NCBI GenBank assembly: GCA_963729195.1
Contig: CAVSNF010000022.1
Location: 382,963-446,962 of the forward strand
Direction of reading: 5' to 3'
DNA: 64,000 nt
Source of the DNA: CAVPTL01 sp963729195
Lineage (GTDB): Bacteria > Actinomycetota > Thermoleophilia > Gaiellales > JAICJC01
The translations under genes and the position numbers were made by a program. Below the pieces are notes generated by a model. The model ran no database searches. It saw only the letters and a program-made list of their open reading frames with translations, and was not told the origin of the DNA. Shown in pieces: positions 25,584 through 33,951 of this stretch; positions within the stretch are counted from its first letter, which is position 1; every line of letters begins with the position of its first letter.

Positions 25584-26750
25584 CGGGCGCCCATCACATC
25601 GCGCAACTCGAGGCCGCCGTCGGGGGTGACCAGGAAGATGTTCTCGACCCGTGCTCCGGACTTGCCCGGGGAAGTACACACCCGGCTCGACCGCCAGCAG
25701 CATCCAGTTTTCGAACGGCGTGTGATCGGTTGGGATCAGATGCGGATCCTCGAACGCCGACACCGAGATGCCGTGTCCCCCGTGGTGGGGGAACTCGCCG
25801 CCGGGGAACGACTCCAGGATGCGCCGATTCATGGCGTCGAACACCTCCGCCCCGGTGTTGCCGGGCACCAGCTCGGTGCCGGCCTGGGCGAGGATCTCGA
25901 GCAGGCGCGCGCGCTGCTCGGTGGCCTCCGCGTTGGAGCCCACGACATGTGTCTCGGCGGTATCGCCGAAATAGCCGTGGGCTCCCAGGGCGATGTCGGC
26001 GACCACAACGTCGCCGTCTTGCACCTCGCGGTGGCTGGCCACATGGATGGGACAGCAGACCTTGGAGGTCAGCGGGCCCGAAAGCATGTCTGTGAGGAAC
26101 TCGATCGGCGCCCCGTTGGCGTTCTGGGCGGCCGCCAGCGCCCCCGAGAACAACTCGATCTCGGTGATCCCCGGCTGCTGGGCCATCTCGCCGACGGTGC
26201 GCTGCCCCAGCCACGACAACTCGTAGCTGTGCAGCACCTTGACCAGCTCGTCCTCGTCCTTCAAAAGCCGGATCTTCCAAAGCTCCTTGCTTGCGTCCAC
26301 CTGCTCGGCGTCGACGTTCGAGCGCAGCAGCTCTGCCATGCCGCCGATCTCGTCGCTGAAGCCGATCCGGCGAGCGGACTTGACGACCGGCACGTTGGCC
26401 ACCACGGCCGCCAGTCCCGGCAGGGGGTTGAGGTTGAGCCCGAATCCGCGCTCGCCGTAGGGGAGCACCTCGTCGGCGTCGCCCAGCTCCTGCGCGACCG
26501 GCACCTCGTCGGGGATCACGACCAGCGTGCGGCTGCGATCGCGGCCCACGATCACCGCTCCCGGGCTGCCGTAGTAGCGCGCGTAGCCGGCCAGGTGGGC
26601 GGCGTTGACCGCACCAAACGCCACCGTGGCGTCCAGCGAGTTCTGCTCCATCCAGGCGATCAGGCGGTCGACTCGATTCGGCAGCCGCTCCATCGAGACC
26701 CGGTCGCCGAGCGAGGCATTAGCGGTCAGTTGTGACGTTCCTAGAGCCAT
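25580..26750 (-). CDS. M24-family metallopeptidase / creatinase-like (one frameshift)
   Basis: About 390 aa once joined. The N-terminal creatinase domain is followed by the pita-bread fold with metal Asp in VVADIALGAHGYFGDTAETHV, FPHHGGHGISVSAFEDPH, and LLAVEPGVYFPG. Near 25668 one extra base in a C/G run breaks the frame; removing it restores GKSGARVENIFLVTPDGG to the TGA at 25580-25582. ATG 26750 has AAAGGAGG 5 nt upstream. In a sugar-acid operon it may hydrolyse an amide or peptide-like substrate rather than serve as a general Xaa-Pro peptidase. Confidence 0.85.
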
Positions 26751-26781
26751 GAATCCTCCTTTGAGCCGGCTGGGGGGCTCG

Positions 26782-27519
26782 TCACCACCAGCCGCCGTTG
26801 AGAATGAACACTTCGCCGCTGACGTAGGACGCGTGGCCGGAGCAGAGGAAGGCCACGGCCCCCGCCACGTCGTCGGGTGTTGCCAGCCGTCCGACCGGGA
26901 TCAGCTCGTCCATGCCTTCGACCATGCCGTCCAGCATCGGTGTCAGCACTGCTCGCGGGGCGACCACGTTGGCCAGCACCCCATCCTGCACTGATTCCTT
27001 GGCGATCGCCTTGGTAAGCGCGATCACGCCGCCCTTGGAGGCGGCGTAGTGGGCGCACGACTCGGTGCCCCCGTCGATCCCGGCGCCGGAGGAGATGGTC
27101 ACGATTCGACCGAATCCGGCGCCGCGCATGGGACCGAGAGCGCGCTGGGCGCAGAGGAACGTCCCGGTCAGGTTGATGTCGATGGTGCGCTGCCACTCGG
27201 CCAGCGTCAGCTCTGCGATCGGCGCCGGCTGGAACACGCCGGCGCAGGTCACCAGCATCTCGACCGGTCCCAGCTCGGCCTCGGCGGCGGTGAAGGCGGC
27301 GTCGACTTGAGCCTCGTCGCGCACGTCTGCGGCGACCGTCAGGTCGAGGCCGCTCGAGGCCGGCTCCAGGTCGAGACCGACCACCCGGGCGCCCAGCGTC
27401 TGCAGCGTGTCCGCCACCTTGGCGCCGATCCCGCTGGAGGCGCCGGTCACCAGCGCCACGCGGCCTTCGATGCCCTCCAGCCGCATGGCGTTGGCAGGCG
27501 CGGGTTGGGTCGCTGCCAT
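26782..27519 (-). CDS. short-chain dehydrogenase/reductase
   Basis: 245-aa SDR. Cofactor loop TGASSGIGAKVA, CAGV strand, catalytic Ser in TISSGAG and Tyr-x3-Lys in HYAASK are intact; the C-terminus is YVSGEVFILNGGWW. Second dehydrogenase of a tandem pair 3 nt after the preceding SDR. Aspartate in GLDLEP after strand 2 suggests NAD preference. Probably oxidises a hydroxyl group of the imported sugar or sugar acid. Confidence 0.9.
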   Translation of the reverse strand: MAATQPAPANAMRLEGIEGRVALVTGASSGIGAKVADTLQTLGARVVGLDLEPASSGLDLTVAADVRDEAQVDAAFTAAEAELGPVEMLVTCAGVFQPAPIAELTLAEWQRTIDINLTGTFLCAQRALGPMRGAGFGRIVTISSGAGIDGGTESCAHYAASKGGVIALTKAIAKESVQDGVLANVVAPRAVLTPMLDGMVEGMDELIPVGRLATPDDVAGAVAFLCSGHASYVSGEVFILNGGWW

Positions 27520-27522
27520 CGC

Positions 27523-28293
27523 TCAGCCTGCCGGGATCGCGGTCAACGCGCCGTCGATGGGGATGATCGATCCGTTCACGTAGGAGGCGACGTCGGAGGC
27601 CAGATAGACCGCCAACCCACCCACCTCGGCCGGCATGCCCAGCCGCTTGGCCGGCACCAGATCGAGGTAGAAGGGCTCGTCGATGGCACCGCGGGCGACG
27701 TCGGCGTCCCACATCGGCGTGCGCAGCACTCCCGGCGCGATGGCGTTGCATCGCACCCCGTGCTCGGCCCACTCGCCGGCGGCGATCTTGGTCATCATGA
27801 TCACCGCGGCCTTCGGTGAGCAGTAGGTCATCCGCCCCGGGTTGGGCGAGTAGCCGCGGATCGAGGAGATGTTGATGACCGAGCCGGAGCCCTGCGGGAT
27901 CATGATCCGGCCGGCGGCGCGCATGCAGAAGAACACGCCGGTCTGCATCACGGCGATCGATTCCATCCAGTCCTCGTCGGACACGTCCTGGGTGTGCGGC
28001 CCGATGCGGCTGATGCCGGCGTTGTTGACCACGACGTCGAGGCGGCCGAGGTCGGACACGCATGACGTGAACGCTCGATCGACCTGGTCGCTCTTGGAGA
28101 CGTCGGTGGGGTAGGCGCGGGCGCGCACCCCCAGCTCGGCCAGCTCGCCGGCGGCCACCTCGGCCGACTCGGCGTTGATCTCGGCGACCGCGATGTCGGC
28201 GCCGGCCTCGGCCAGCGCTTGCGCGATGCCTCGCCCGAGGCCGGTGCCGGCACCGGTCACGAGCGCGACCTTACCCTTGAGGATTCCGGTCAT
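27523..28293 (-). CDS. short-chain dehydrogenase/reductase
   Basis: 256-aa SDR with TGAGTGLGRGIA cofactor loop, NNAG motif (VVNNAGIS), catalytic Ser in NISSIRG and an atypical active-site segment RMTYCSPKAAV (Tyr-x3-Lys preserved). C-terminus NGSIIPIDGALTA. ATG 28293 has GGAGG 6 nt upstream. Follows the IclR gene by 28 nt and starts the catabolic part of that operon. Confidence 0.9.
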   Translation of the reverse strand: MTGILKGKVALVTGAGTGLGRGIAQALAEAGADIAVAEINAESAEVAAGELAELGVRARAYPTDVSKSDQVDRAFTSCVSDLGRLDVVVNNAGISRIGPHTQDVSDEDWMESIAVMQTGVFFCMRAAGRIMIPQGSGSVINISSIRGYSPNPGRMTYCSPKAAVIMMTKIAAGEWAEHGVRCNAIAPGVLRTPMWDADVARGAIDEPFYLDLVPAKRLGMPAEVGGLAVYLASDVASYVNGSIIPIDGALTAIPAG

Positions 28294-28321
28294 CACACAC
28301 CTCCGATCGCAAGATGTACGG

Positions 28322-29080
28322 TCATGCCGATGCCGACCGCAGACTGGGGTTGATGGTCTTGGAGCTGATCTCGACGACCATCCCGATCAGGTCGTCGCGG
28401 TACTCGCGGAAGCGCTCGGTCGGCGCGGAGATTCCCATCGCCATGGAGCCGTCGGCGACCGGTGCGGCGACGCAGGAGACGCCCTCGGCGAACTGCTCCT
28501 CGTCGATCGCGTAGCCGGCCACCTGCACGGTCGCGATCTCCTCGCGCAGCGAGGCCGGGTCGGGCCCGCCGTCCGACCCGTCGATCTGGTTGCGCTCGAT
28601 GTAGTCGTCCAGCGCGCCGTTTGCGCCGAAGGCGAGCAGCACCTTGCCCGACGCGCGGGCATGCGTGAGCCCGGCGTAGCCCAGGTGCAGACCCGAGACC
28701 CGCACCGCCCGGCGGCCGTCGATGATCGACAAGAGCACCGCGTCGCCGCGCCGCCAGGCCGACAGATATGCGGTCTCACCGGTTCGATCGGCCATCTCCC
28801 GCAGACACGTGAGCAGGTATTCGGGAGCCGAGATCTGGGCGGCGAAGGCCTCGGCCAGCAGCCCGATCTTGGTGCCCAGCTGGTATCGGCGATCGTCCAG
28901 CTTCTCCAGCAGCCCGCTCTCGGTCAGCGTGCTCAGCAGGTGGAATGCGGTTGGCAGCGGGATCTCCAGCCGCGCCGCGATCTCGGACGCGCGCAGCCCA
29001 CCGCTGCGGGCCACCATCTCGAGCACCTGGGCGGCGCGGTTGACCGATTGGATCTGTGTGGGTGTCCTGGTTGCTTTCAT
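28322..29080 (-). CDS. IclR-family transcriptional regulator
   Basis: 252-aa regulator. Winged helix: SVNRAAQVLEMVARSGGLRA, then ASEIAARLEIPLPTAFHLLSTL; the C-terminal IclR effector domain contains ARASGKVLLAFGA and the FAEGVSCVAAPV segment with the conserved Cys. It heads the operon running down to the ATPase gene and likely senses a pathway intermediate. A palindromic site upstream (29086-29121) recurs upstream of the binding-protein operon at 33.1 kb. Confidence 0.92.
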   Translation of the reverse strand: MKATRTPTQIQSVNRAAQVLEMVARSGGLRASEIAARLEIPLPTAFHLLSTLTESGLLEKLDDRRYQLGTKIGLLAEAFAAQISAPEYLLTCLREMADRTGETAYLSAWRRGDAVLLSIIDGRRAVRVSGLHLGYAGLTHARASGKVLLAFGANGALDDYIERNQIDGSDGGPDPASLREEIATVQVAGYAIDEEQFAEGVSCVAAPVADGSMAMGISAPTERFREYRDDLIGMVVEISSKTINPSLRSASA

Positions 29081-29085
29081 ATACT

Positions 29086-29121
29086 GAAATCAGCTTTGGT
29101 CAAGTGATAGCTTTATCATGG
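29086..29121 (-). promoter_or_regulatory. probable IclR operator upstream of iclR
   Basis: Palindrome-like GTGATAGCTTTATCAT at 29104-29119, preceded by GAAATCAGCTTTG. The whole block aligns with 33105-33140 (shared GAAA, CTTTG, GTGATAG and ATCA spaced alike). It lies directly before the iclR start, implying autoregulation. Assignment to this IclR protein is inferred. Confidence 0.55.
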
Positions 29122-29140
29122 GGTCGATCGCCGGTCAAGC

Positions 29141-29869
29141 TCAGTACGTGATCATTCCGCCGGTGACGTTGATCGACTGTCCCGTCATGTACCCGGCGGC
29201 GTCAGACAGCAGGAACGCGACCACGTCGGCGACTTCGCCGGCGGCGGCTGTGCGGCCCAGCGGAATGGCGGCGTTGCGGGTCTGCTCGACCTGCTCGCGG
29301 GTGATGCCGCGGGCGGCGGCGATCGAGTCCAGCACAACCTCGTTCATGGGCGTCTCGATCACCCCGGGGCAGACCGCGTTCACGCGCACGTTGCGCGGTG
29401 CCCAGGCGGCGGAGAATGTCCGAGTCATCGAGAGCACCGCGGCTTTGGTGGCCGAGTACACGGCCGCCTCGACGGTGGCGCCGGTCTTGCCGGCTCCCGA
29501 GGCGATGTTGACGATCGCACCGCCGCTGGGAAGCCGGGCGCCAACGGCCTGGGTGAGGAAGAACATCGCCCGGGCGTTCACGCCGAAGATCGCATCCCAG
29601 TCGTCCTCGGTCACCTGGTCGAGCGGCCGCAGCCGGATGATGCCGGCGGCATTGACGAGGTGGGTGACCCCCTCTACCGCAGCCAGCTGCGCGCGAGCCG
29701 GAGAACTCGTGAGATCGGCGGTGATCGTCTCCACCCCGGCCAGCTGCGACAGGCGCTCACCGTCGCGATCGACCGCGGTCACGCGCGCCCCGTCGCTGAC
29801 GAGCTTTTCTGCCACGGCCCGTCCGATACCGCTGGCCGCGCCGGTCACGATGCAATGTGACTCCGTCAT
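29141..29869 (-). CDS. short-chain dehydrogenase/reductase
   Basis: 242-aa SDR, last gene of the binding protein-permease-permease-SDR operon. TGAASGIGRAVA loop, NAAG motif, Ser in NIASGAG, Tyr-x3-Lys in VYSATK, C-terminus GYMTGQSINVTGGMI. ATG 29869 overlaps the permease stop (TGATG). Its position suggests the first oxidation of the imported compound. Confidence 0.9.
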   Translation of the reverse strand: MTESHCIVTGAASGIGRAVAEKLVSDGARVTAVDRDGERLSQLAGVETITADLTSSPARAQLAAVEGVTHLVNAAGIIRLRPLDQVTEDDWDAIFGVNARAMFFLTQAVGARLPSGGAIVNIASGAGKTGATVEAAVYSATKAAVLSMTRTFSAAWAPRNVRVNAVCPGVIETPMNEVVLDSIAAARGITREQVEQTRNAAIPLGRTAAAGEVADVVAFLLSDAAGYMTGQSINVTGGMITY

Positions 29870-30747
29870 CAGCCCTTGACCCCTCCGGCGGTGAGGCCGC
29901 GGATGAAGAAGCGTTGGCCGGCGAGGTAGAGGATCACCATGGGTACGGTGGCCCAGAGCATGCCGGCCATCACCAGTGGCACGTTCAGGTGGTACCGCGA
30001 TTGGTACACGGTGAGGCCCACCATCAGCGTGCGCAGGTTCTCCTGCTGCAGGAACACCAGTGCCAGCAGCACCTCGTTCCAAACCCACAGTGCCTGGACG
30101 ATGATCACCGTCATCACCGCGGGTCGCGACAGCGGCACGATCACGGAGATGAAGGTGCGTAGGGTGCCGGCTCCATCGATCCTGGCAGCCTCCAGCAGCG
30201 CCCGCGGCAGCGTGCGGAAGAACGTCACCAAAAGGAAGGTCGAGAACGGCAGCAAGAGGCCGGTGTAGATCACGATCACGGTGGAGTACGTGTTCAGGAC
30301 TTTGAGGTTGACGGCCTCCTGGAACAGCGGGATCACCAGCACGATCGGCGGCACCACCATCAATGCCACCAGCACTCCCAGCAGGTAGCGGCCGACTCGC
30401 CACTGCATCAGCGCAATCGGATAGGCGGCCAGAGCTGCAAACACGGTGGAGATGCCGACCGAGACGCTGGTGATGAAGAGTGAGTTCCCGAGCCACCGGA
30501 ACAGTTCACCGTCGGCGAGTGCTCCGCGCATGGTCGAGAGTGTGTAGTCGTGGGGTGGGGCGAACGCGTTATTGATGTATTCGGTGTTGGACTTGAACGC
30601 GTTGATCAGCATGAAGTAGATCGGGAATGCGGCCAAAAGGGCGAATGCGATCAGTACGACCTGCCGGGCCGGCACGCCCATGGCGGTGATGGCCGGGTTG
30701 TGTGACGGTCGCCGGCGGGTGGGGACGGTGTTAGGACTCGTAGCCAC
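29869..30747 (-). CDS. carbohydrate ABC transporter permease (MalG type)
   Basis: 292-aa permease, six membrane helices, EAA loop LLEAARIDGAGTLRTFISVIVPL. GTG 30747 (VATSPNTVP) is preferred; TTG 30756 is an alternative, as both lie just inside or after the partner gene's end. The stop overlaps the SDR start. It partners with the MalF-type gene upstream and probably the shared ATPase at 20.8 kb. Confidence 0.9.
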   Translation of the reverse strand: MATSPNTVPTRRRPSHNPAITAMGVPARQVVLIAFALLAAFPIYFMLINAFKSNTEYINNAFAPPHDYTLSTMRGALADGELFRWLGNSLFITSVSVGISTVFAALAAYPIALMQWRVGRYLLGVLVALMVVPPIVLVIPLFQEAVNLKVLNTYSTVIVIYTGLLLPFSTFLLVTFFRTLPRALLEAARIDGAGTLRTFISVIVPLSRPAVMTVIIVQALWVWNEVLLALVFLQQENLRTLMVGLTVYQSRYHLNVPLVMAGMLWATVPMVILYLAGQRFFIRGLTAGGVKG

Positions 30748-31615
30748 TGATCTCAAATCTCATTGCGACCCACATGCGCACGACGATGAGGACGCTGACG
30801 ACTGCCAGCAGGGTGACGCCGGCGGCGGCGCCGATGCCAATCACGTTGTTTTGGAAGACGGCTTGGTAGATGTAGTACTCCGAGACGATCGTGCTGTTTT
30901 CCGGTCCGCCGCTGGTCATCACATAGATGTAGGCAAACACCCATGACAGCATGGTGATCAACTCGACCACTGCGTAGAAGGCGATCGCCGGTGCGAGTTG
31001 AGGCAGGGTGACGTGCCACAGCGTCCTCCACCAGCGGGCGCCGTCGACTCTCGCTGCCTCGAACAGGTGCTCATCCACGCTCATCAGCCGAGCCAGGCAG
31101 AGGATCACGCCAAAGCCGAGCTCTTTCCACACGATCACGGCCATGATCGTCCAAAGCGCAAAGTGGGGGTTACCCAGCCAGTCGTGGGCGAGAGTGCCCA
31201 GCCCGATCTTGCGCAGGGCGGTGTTGACAATCCCGTTTTCTTCGAACACGTATCCGAACACAACCCCGACCACGGGGATCGAGAGCACATAGGGCAAGAA
31301 GATCATGGTGCGGTAGAACTTCCAGCCGCGGCGGCGGTCAAACAGCATGGCTGAGAGCAGCACCGCCAGCACGACCAGGATCGGCACTGCCAAGAACAGC
31401 TTGACGTTGTTTGTGATGGCGGTGCGAAACGTACTGTCTGTCCATACGAACCGGAAGTTATCCAGCCCCACATAGGTGGACGGTAGGTATGGCGAGGTCG
31501 AGACGTTCTGCAGGCTGTAGCGAACCAGCTCAGCCATGGGATAGAAGTACACCGCGGCCACGGCGATCAGCATCGGCGCGGCGTAGAGCCAGGGCTTGAA
31601 GAATCCGACTTTCAT
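30731..31615 (-). CDS. carbohydrate ABC transporter permease (MalF type)
   Basis: 294-aa permease with about six helices, EAA loop LFEAARVDGARWWRTLWHVTLP and the TSGGPENST segment. ATG 31615 has a GGAG site 7-8 nt upstream. It is separated from the binding-protein gene by a strong hairpin and overlaps the second permease slightly. Confidence 0.92.
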   Translation of the reverse strand: MKVGFFKPWLYAAPMLIAVAAVYFYPMAELVRYSLQNVSTSPYLPSTYVGLDNFRFVWTDSTFRTAITNNVKLFLAVPILVVLAVLLSAMLFDRRRGWKFYRTMIFLPYVLSIPVVGVVFGYVFEENGIVNTALRKIGLGTLAHDWLGNPHFALWTIMAVIVWKELGFGVILCLARLMSVDEHLFEAARVDGARWWRTLWHVTLPQLAPAIAFYAVVELITMLSWVFAYIYVMTSGGPENSTIVSEYYIYQAVFQNNVIGIGAAAGVTLLAVVSVLIVVRMWVAMRFEISGYES

Positions 31616-31622
31616 ATGAATC

Positions 31623-31660
31623 TCCGCCGGGGGCAGGACGTGTGTCCTGCCCCCGGCGGA
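31623..31660 (-). promoter_or_regulatory. intercistronic hairpin after the binding-protein gene
   Basis: Perfect 17-bp stem (TCCGCCGGGGGCAGGAC and complement) with a 4-nt loop between the binding-protein stop (31670) and the permease start (31615). No T-tract follows on the minus strand. Likely limits read-through or protects the binding-protein mRNA so that this subunit is made in excess, as with the pstS-pstC hairpin. Confidence 0.75.
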
Positions 31661-31669
31661 TGGGTCGGG

Positions 31670-33076
31670 TTAGTTACCTGACGCCCAGGTTGTGTAGTTC
31701 TGGAGATCCTGGGGGTGCAGTTTGCGGTACTTCTCGATCACGCTTTGATACGTCGCTGCTGCCTGATCGACTGTCATGTCGCCACCCAAAAGACCCTGGA
31801 AGACAACGAAGTTTCCGTTGACGTCGAGGTCTGTGGGGTAGTAGTTGGCGGGATAGTTGACGTTGTTTTGGGCCAGCCATCCGAGCATTTCCTTGTCGGT
31901 GTCGGAAGTGGCTTGGCTGCTATCCCAGCGGTCGTCTGCGGGGAAGATGCCGGTGTCGGCATACAGCGACTTGAGGTTTGCCGCGTCGTGCATGAATGCC
32001 ATGAAGCTGCCGGCGACCTGCGGGTTTTGTGACCAGCGGGTGACCTGGAAGCCGTTTCCGGTGTTGACCAGCGAATCGGCGTATCCGGCGGTGCCGAAGA
32101 TCGGCGGCTTCATCACACCGACGTCTTTGCCTTCCTTTTGCATGGCGATGATCGTCTGCTGGGCACCGGGGGTGCCGAACACCATCGCTGCCTTGCCGGC
32201 CTGGAACTTGGCCAGGCCGTCACCGAAGTTGACCGAGTTGACGTCGCTGTTGACGTAGGGCTTCAGCTCTGCAGCCTTGGTGATCCATGACTTCCAAAGC
32301 GGCGCTTCGAAGTTGCCGTTGACGGTCATCTGGATCAGGTCGTTGTAGTTGCTGAAGATCTGCTTCTGGAAGGTGGCTGATCCCAGGATCTCGCCACCGA
32401 AGCCGTCTTTGAGGCCCAGCTCGATCGGCTGGATGCCGGCTGCCTTGAGCTTCTTGTTGACGTTGATGAACTCATCCCAGGTGGTCGGCGGCTTGGACGG
32501 ATCCAGCCCGGCCTGGGTGAACAGCGCCTTGTTGTACATCAAGGGGTAGACGAACCGGTAGAGCGGATACAGCCACGACTTGCCGGAGTACTGGGTCTCG
32601 GACACGTTGGGGTTGTGGCTGATGTCGCTGGCCGACAACACGTCCTGGTTGGGAACGGTGCAGCCCGGCCAGGCCTGCTCCAGCGACCAGGTTCCCGACC
32701 AGTTGTACCAAAGATCAGGACCGGACTGGCCCTTGCACGCGATCGACTGCGTCTGGGTCCAGTTGGCGGTCGACTGGATCACGGATTTGACGGTGACGTT
32801 GGGGTACTTGGCCTCGTAGGCGGCGATGATCTTCTTCATCCACGCCTGGATACCCGGCACCTCCTGATCACCCAACCACCACATCGTCAGCGTCACGTTC
32901 CCAGCCTTGGAAACGTCGTAGTCGCTTCCGAGGCCGGACGGCGCTCCAGTGGACGATCCGCCACCGCCCGATCCACTGTCAGATGAGGAGCTGCTTCCGC
33001 AGCCGGCGGCCATCAGGCCGAGGGCGAGGGCTGCCAAGAGCAGCGCCACCAATCTCACCGATTTCAATCGCGTCAT
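31670..33076 (-). CDS. extracellular solute-binding lipoprotein (family 1, sugar type)
   Basis: 468-aa binding protein: signal peptide with lipobox MAAGC (Cys26), a long Ser/Gly linker, then the family 1 fold (VTLTMWWLGDQEVPG, YPLYRFVYPLMYNKALFTQAG, FQAGKAAMVFGTPGAQQ). Aromatic-rich (WYNWSGTWSLEQAWPG), consistent with sugar stacking. First gene of the second importer operon; a probable IclR operator lies 30-65 nt upstream. Confidence 0.92.
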   Translation of the reverse strand: MTRLKSVRLVALLLAALALGLMAAGCGSSSSSDSGSGGGGSSTGAPSGLGSDYDVSKAGNVTLTMWWLGDQEVPGIQAWMKKIIAAYEAKYPNVTVKSVIQSTANWTQTQSIACKGQSGPDLWYNWSGTWSLEQAWPGCTVPNQDVLSASDISHNPNVSETQYSGKSWLYPLYRFVYPLMYNKALFTQAGLDPSKPPTTWDEFINVNKKLKAAGIQPIELGLKDGFGGEILGSATFQKQIFSNYNDLIQMTVNGNFEAPLWKSWITKAAELKPYVNSDVNSVNFGDGLAKFQAGKAAMVFGTPGAQQTIIAMQKEGKDVGVMKPPIFGTAGYADSLVNTGNGFQVTRWSQNPQVAGSFMAFMHDAANLKSLYADTGIFPADDRWDSSQATSDTDKEMLGWLAQNNVNYPANYYPTDLDVNGNFVVFQGLLGGDMTVDQAAATYQSVIEKYRKLHPQDLQNYTTWASGN

Positions 33077-33104
33077 CTTCCCTCCCGTTGCACTTTCACA
33101 ATGT

Positions 33105-33140
33105 GAAACTGACTTTGCATCGGTGATAGACCTATCACGG
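33105..33140. promoter_or_regulatory. probable IclR operator between binding-protein operon and divergent SDR
   Basis: Perfect palindrome GTGATAG-AC-CTATCAC at 33123-33138, preceded by GAAACTGACTTTG. Aligned with 29086-29121 it shares most positions. A further small palindrome TTTCACAATGTGAAA overlaps at 33094-33108. The site could control both the minus-strand importer operon and the plus-strand SDR. Confidence 0.6.
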
Positions 33141-33186
33141 CGCTCTTGCCTGAGTCAAGGCGCCCGCGATCGGTAGTATCGGGGCC

Positions 33187-33933
33187 GTGACGCCTTCCGA
33201 ACCAGCCCAGACAGCGCGTGTAGCCGTGGTCACGGGCGCGGCAAACGGCATCGGCGCGGCGATCGCGTTGCGGCTTCGCGACGACGGCATGCTGGTTTTT
33301 GGCCTCGACATGGAACCGTGCGAATTCGAGCCGTCGCTGACCTGCGATGTCTCGCTGATCGAGGGCCACCAGGCTCTGATCGACGGGATCGTCCGCGACC
33401 ACGGGCCGCTGTGGGCACTGGTCAACGTCGCCGGCATTTTCATCCCCGAGGGCCTGGAGGAGCTCACCGTCGAGGCCTACCGCCGACAGCACGGGGTGAT
33501 GCTGGACGGGCCGATCTGGCTGGCCCGCGCCGCCGGGCTGGCGATGGCCAAAACCGGCGGTGGCAGGATCGTCAACATCACTTCGATCCACGCGACCAAC
33601 AGCGAGCGGACGGCGCTGAGCTACGACTCGGCCAAGGGTGGGCTGGATGCGGCCACCCGCACACTGGCCCTGGAGCTGGGGAGCCACGGCGTGCTCGTCA
33701 ACAGCCTCGCTCCCGGCTTCATCCGCACCCGCATGTCGGTCGTCGACGGCCAGAGCGAGCTGGAGACCGACTGGTTTCGCGAGGGCTATGTGGCCAGCGG
33801 CCGGCTACCGCTGGGCAGGGCGGCCGAGCCGTCCGAGGTGGCATCGGTCGTCTCCCACCTGGTCTCCCGCGACAACACCTACGTGACCGGCGCTCGAATC
33901 ACCGTGGACGGCGGAGTAACCGTAGGGTTCTAG
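33187..33933 (+). CDS. short-chain dehydrogenase/reductase
   Basis: 248-aa SDR from GTG 33187. TGAANGIGAAIA cofactor loop, Asp in FGLDMEP (NAD-type), NVAG motif, catalytic Ser in NITSIHA and Tyr-x3-Lys in SYDSAK, C-terminus YVTGARITVDGGV. Divergent from the importer operon across the putative IclR operator, so it is probably a fifth dehydrogenase of the same regulon. The TAG stop directly abuts a palindrome that has been split by an IS. Confidence 0.9.
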   Translation: MTPSEPAQTARVAVVTGAANGIGAAIALRLRDDGMLVFGLDMEPCEFEPSLTCDVSLIEGHQALIDGIVRDHGPLWALVNVAGIFIPEGLEELTVEAYRRQHGVMLDGPIWLARAAGLAMAKTGGGRIVNITSIHATNSERTALSYDSAKGGLDAATRTLALELGSHGVLVNSLAPGFIRTRMSVVDGQSELETDWFREGYVASGRLPLGRAAEPSEVASVVSHLVSRDNTYVTGARITVDGGVTVGF

Positions 33934-33951
33934 GTGAATAACGGTGCCAGG
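33934..33951. repeat. palindromic repeat, CGTT type, left half (copy 5, split by IS)
   Basis: GTGAATAACGGTGCCAGG, the first 18 bases of the standard palindrome, one base after the SDR stop. The remainder of the palindrome resumes at 34838 on the far side of the insertion sequence, with GCCAGG present on both sides. Confidence 0.9.

Noticed and set aside
26741..28063. 440-aa minus-strand frame overlapping the two tandem SDR genes
   Set aside because: Arginine-rich, with no motifs; both SDRs in the other frames have complete catalytic residues and ribosome sites.
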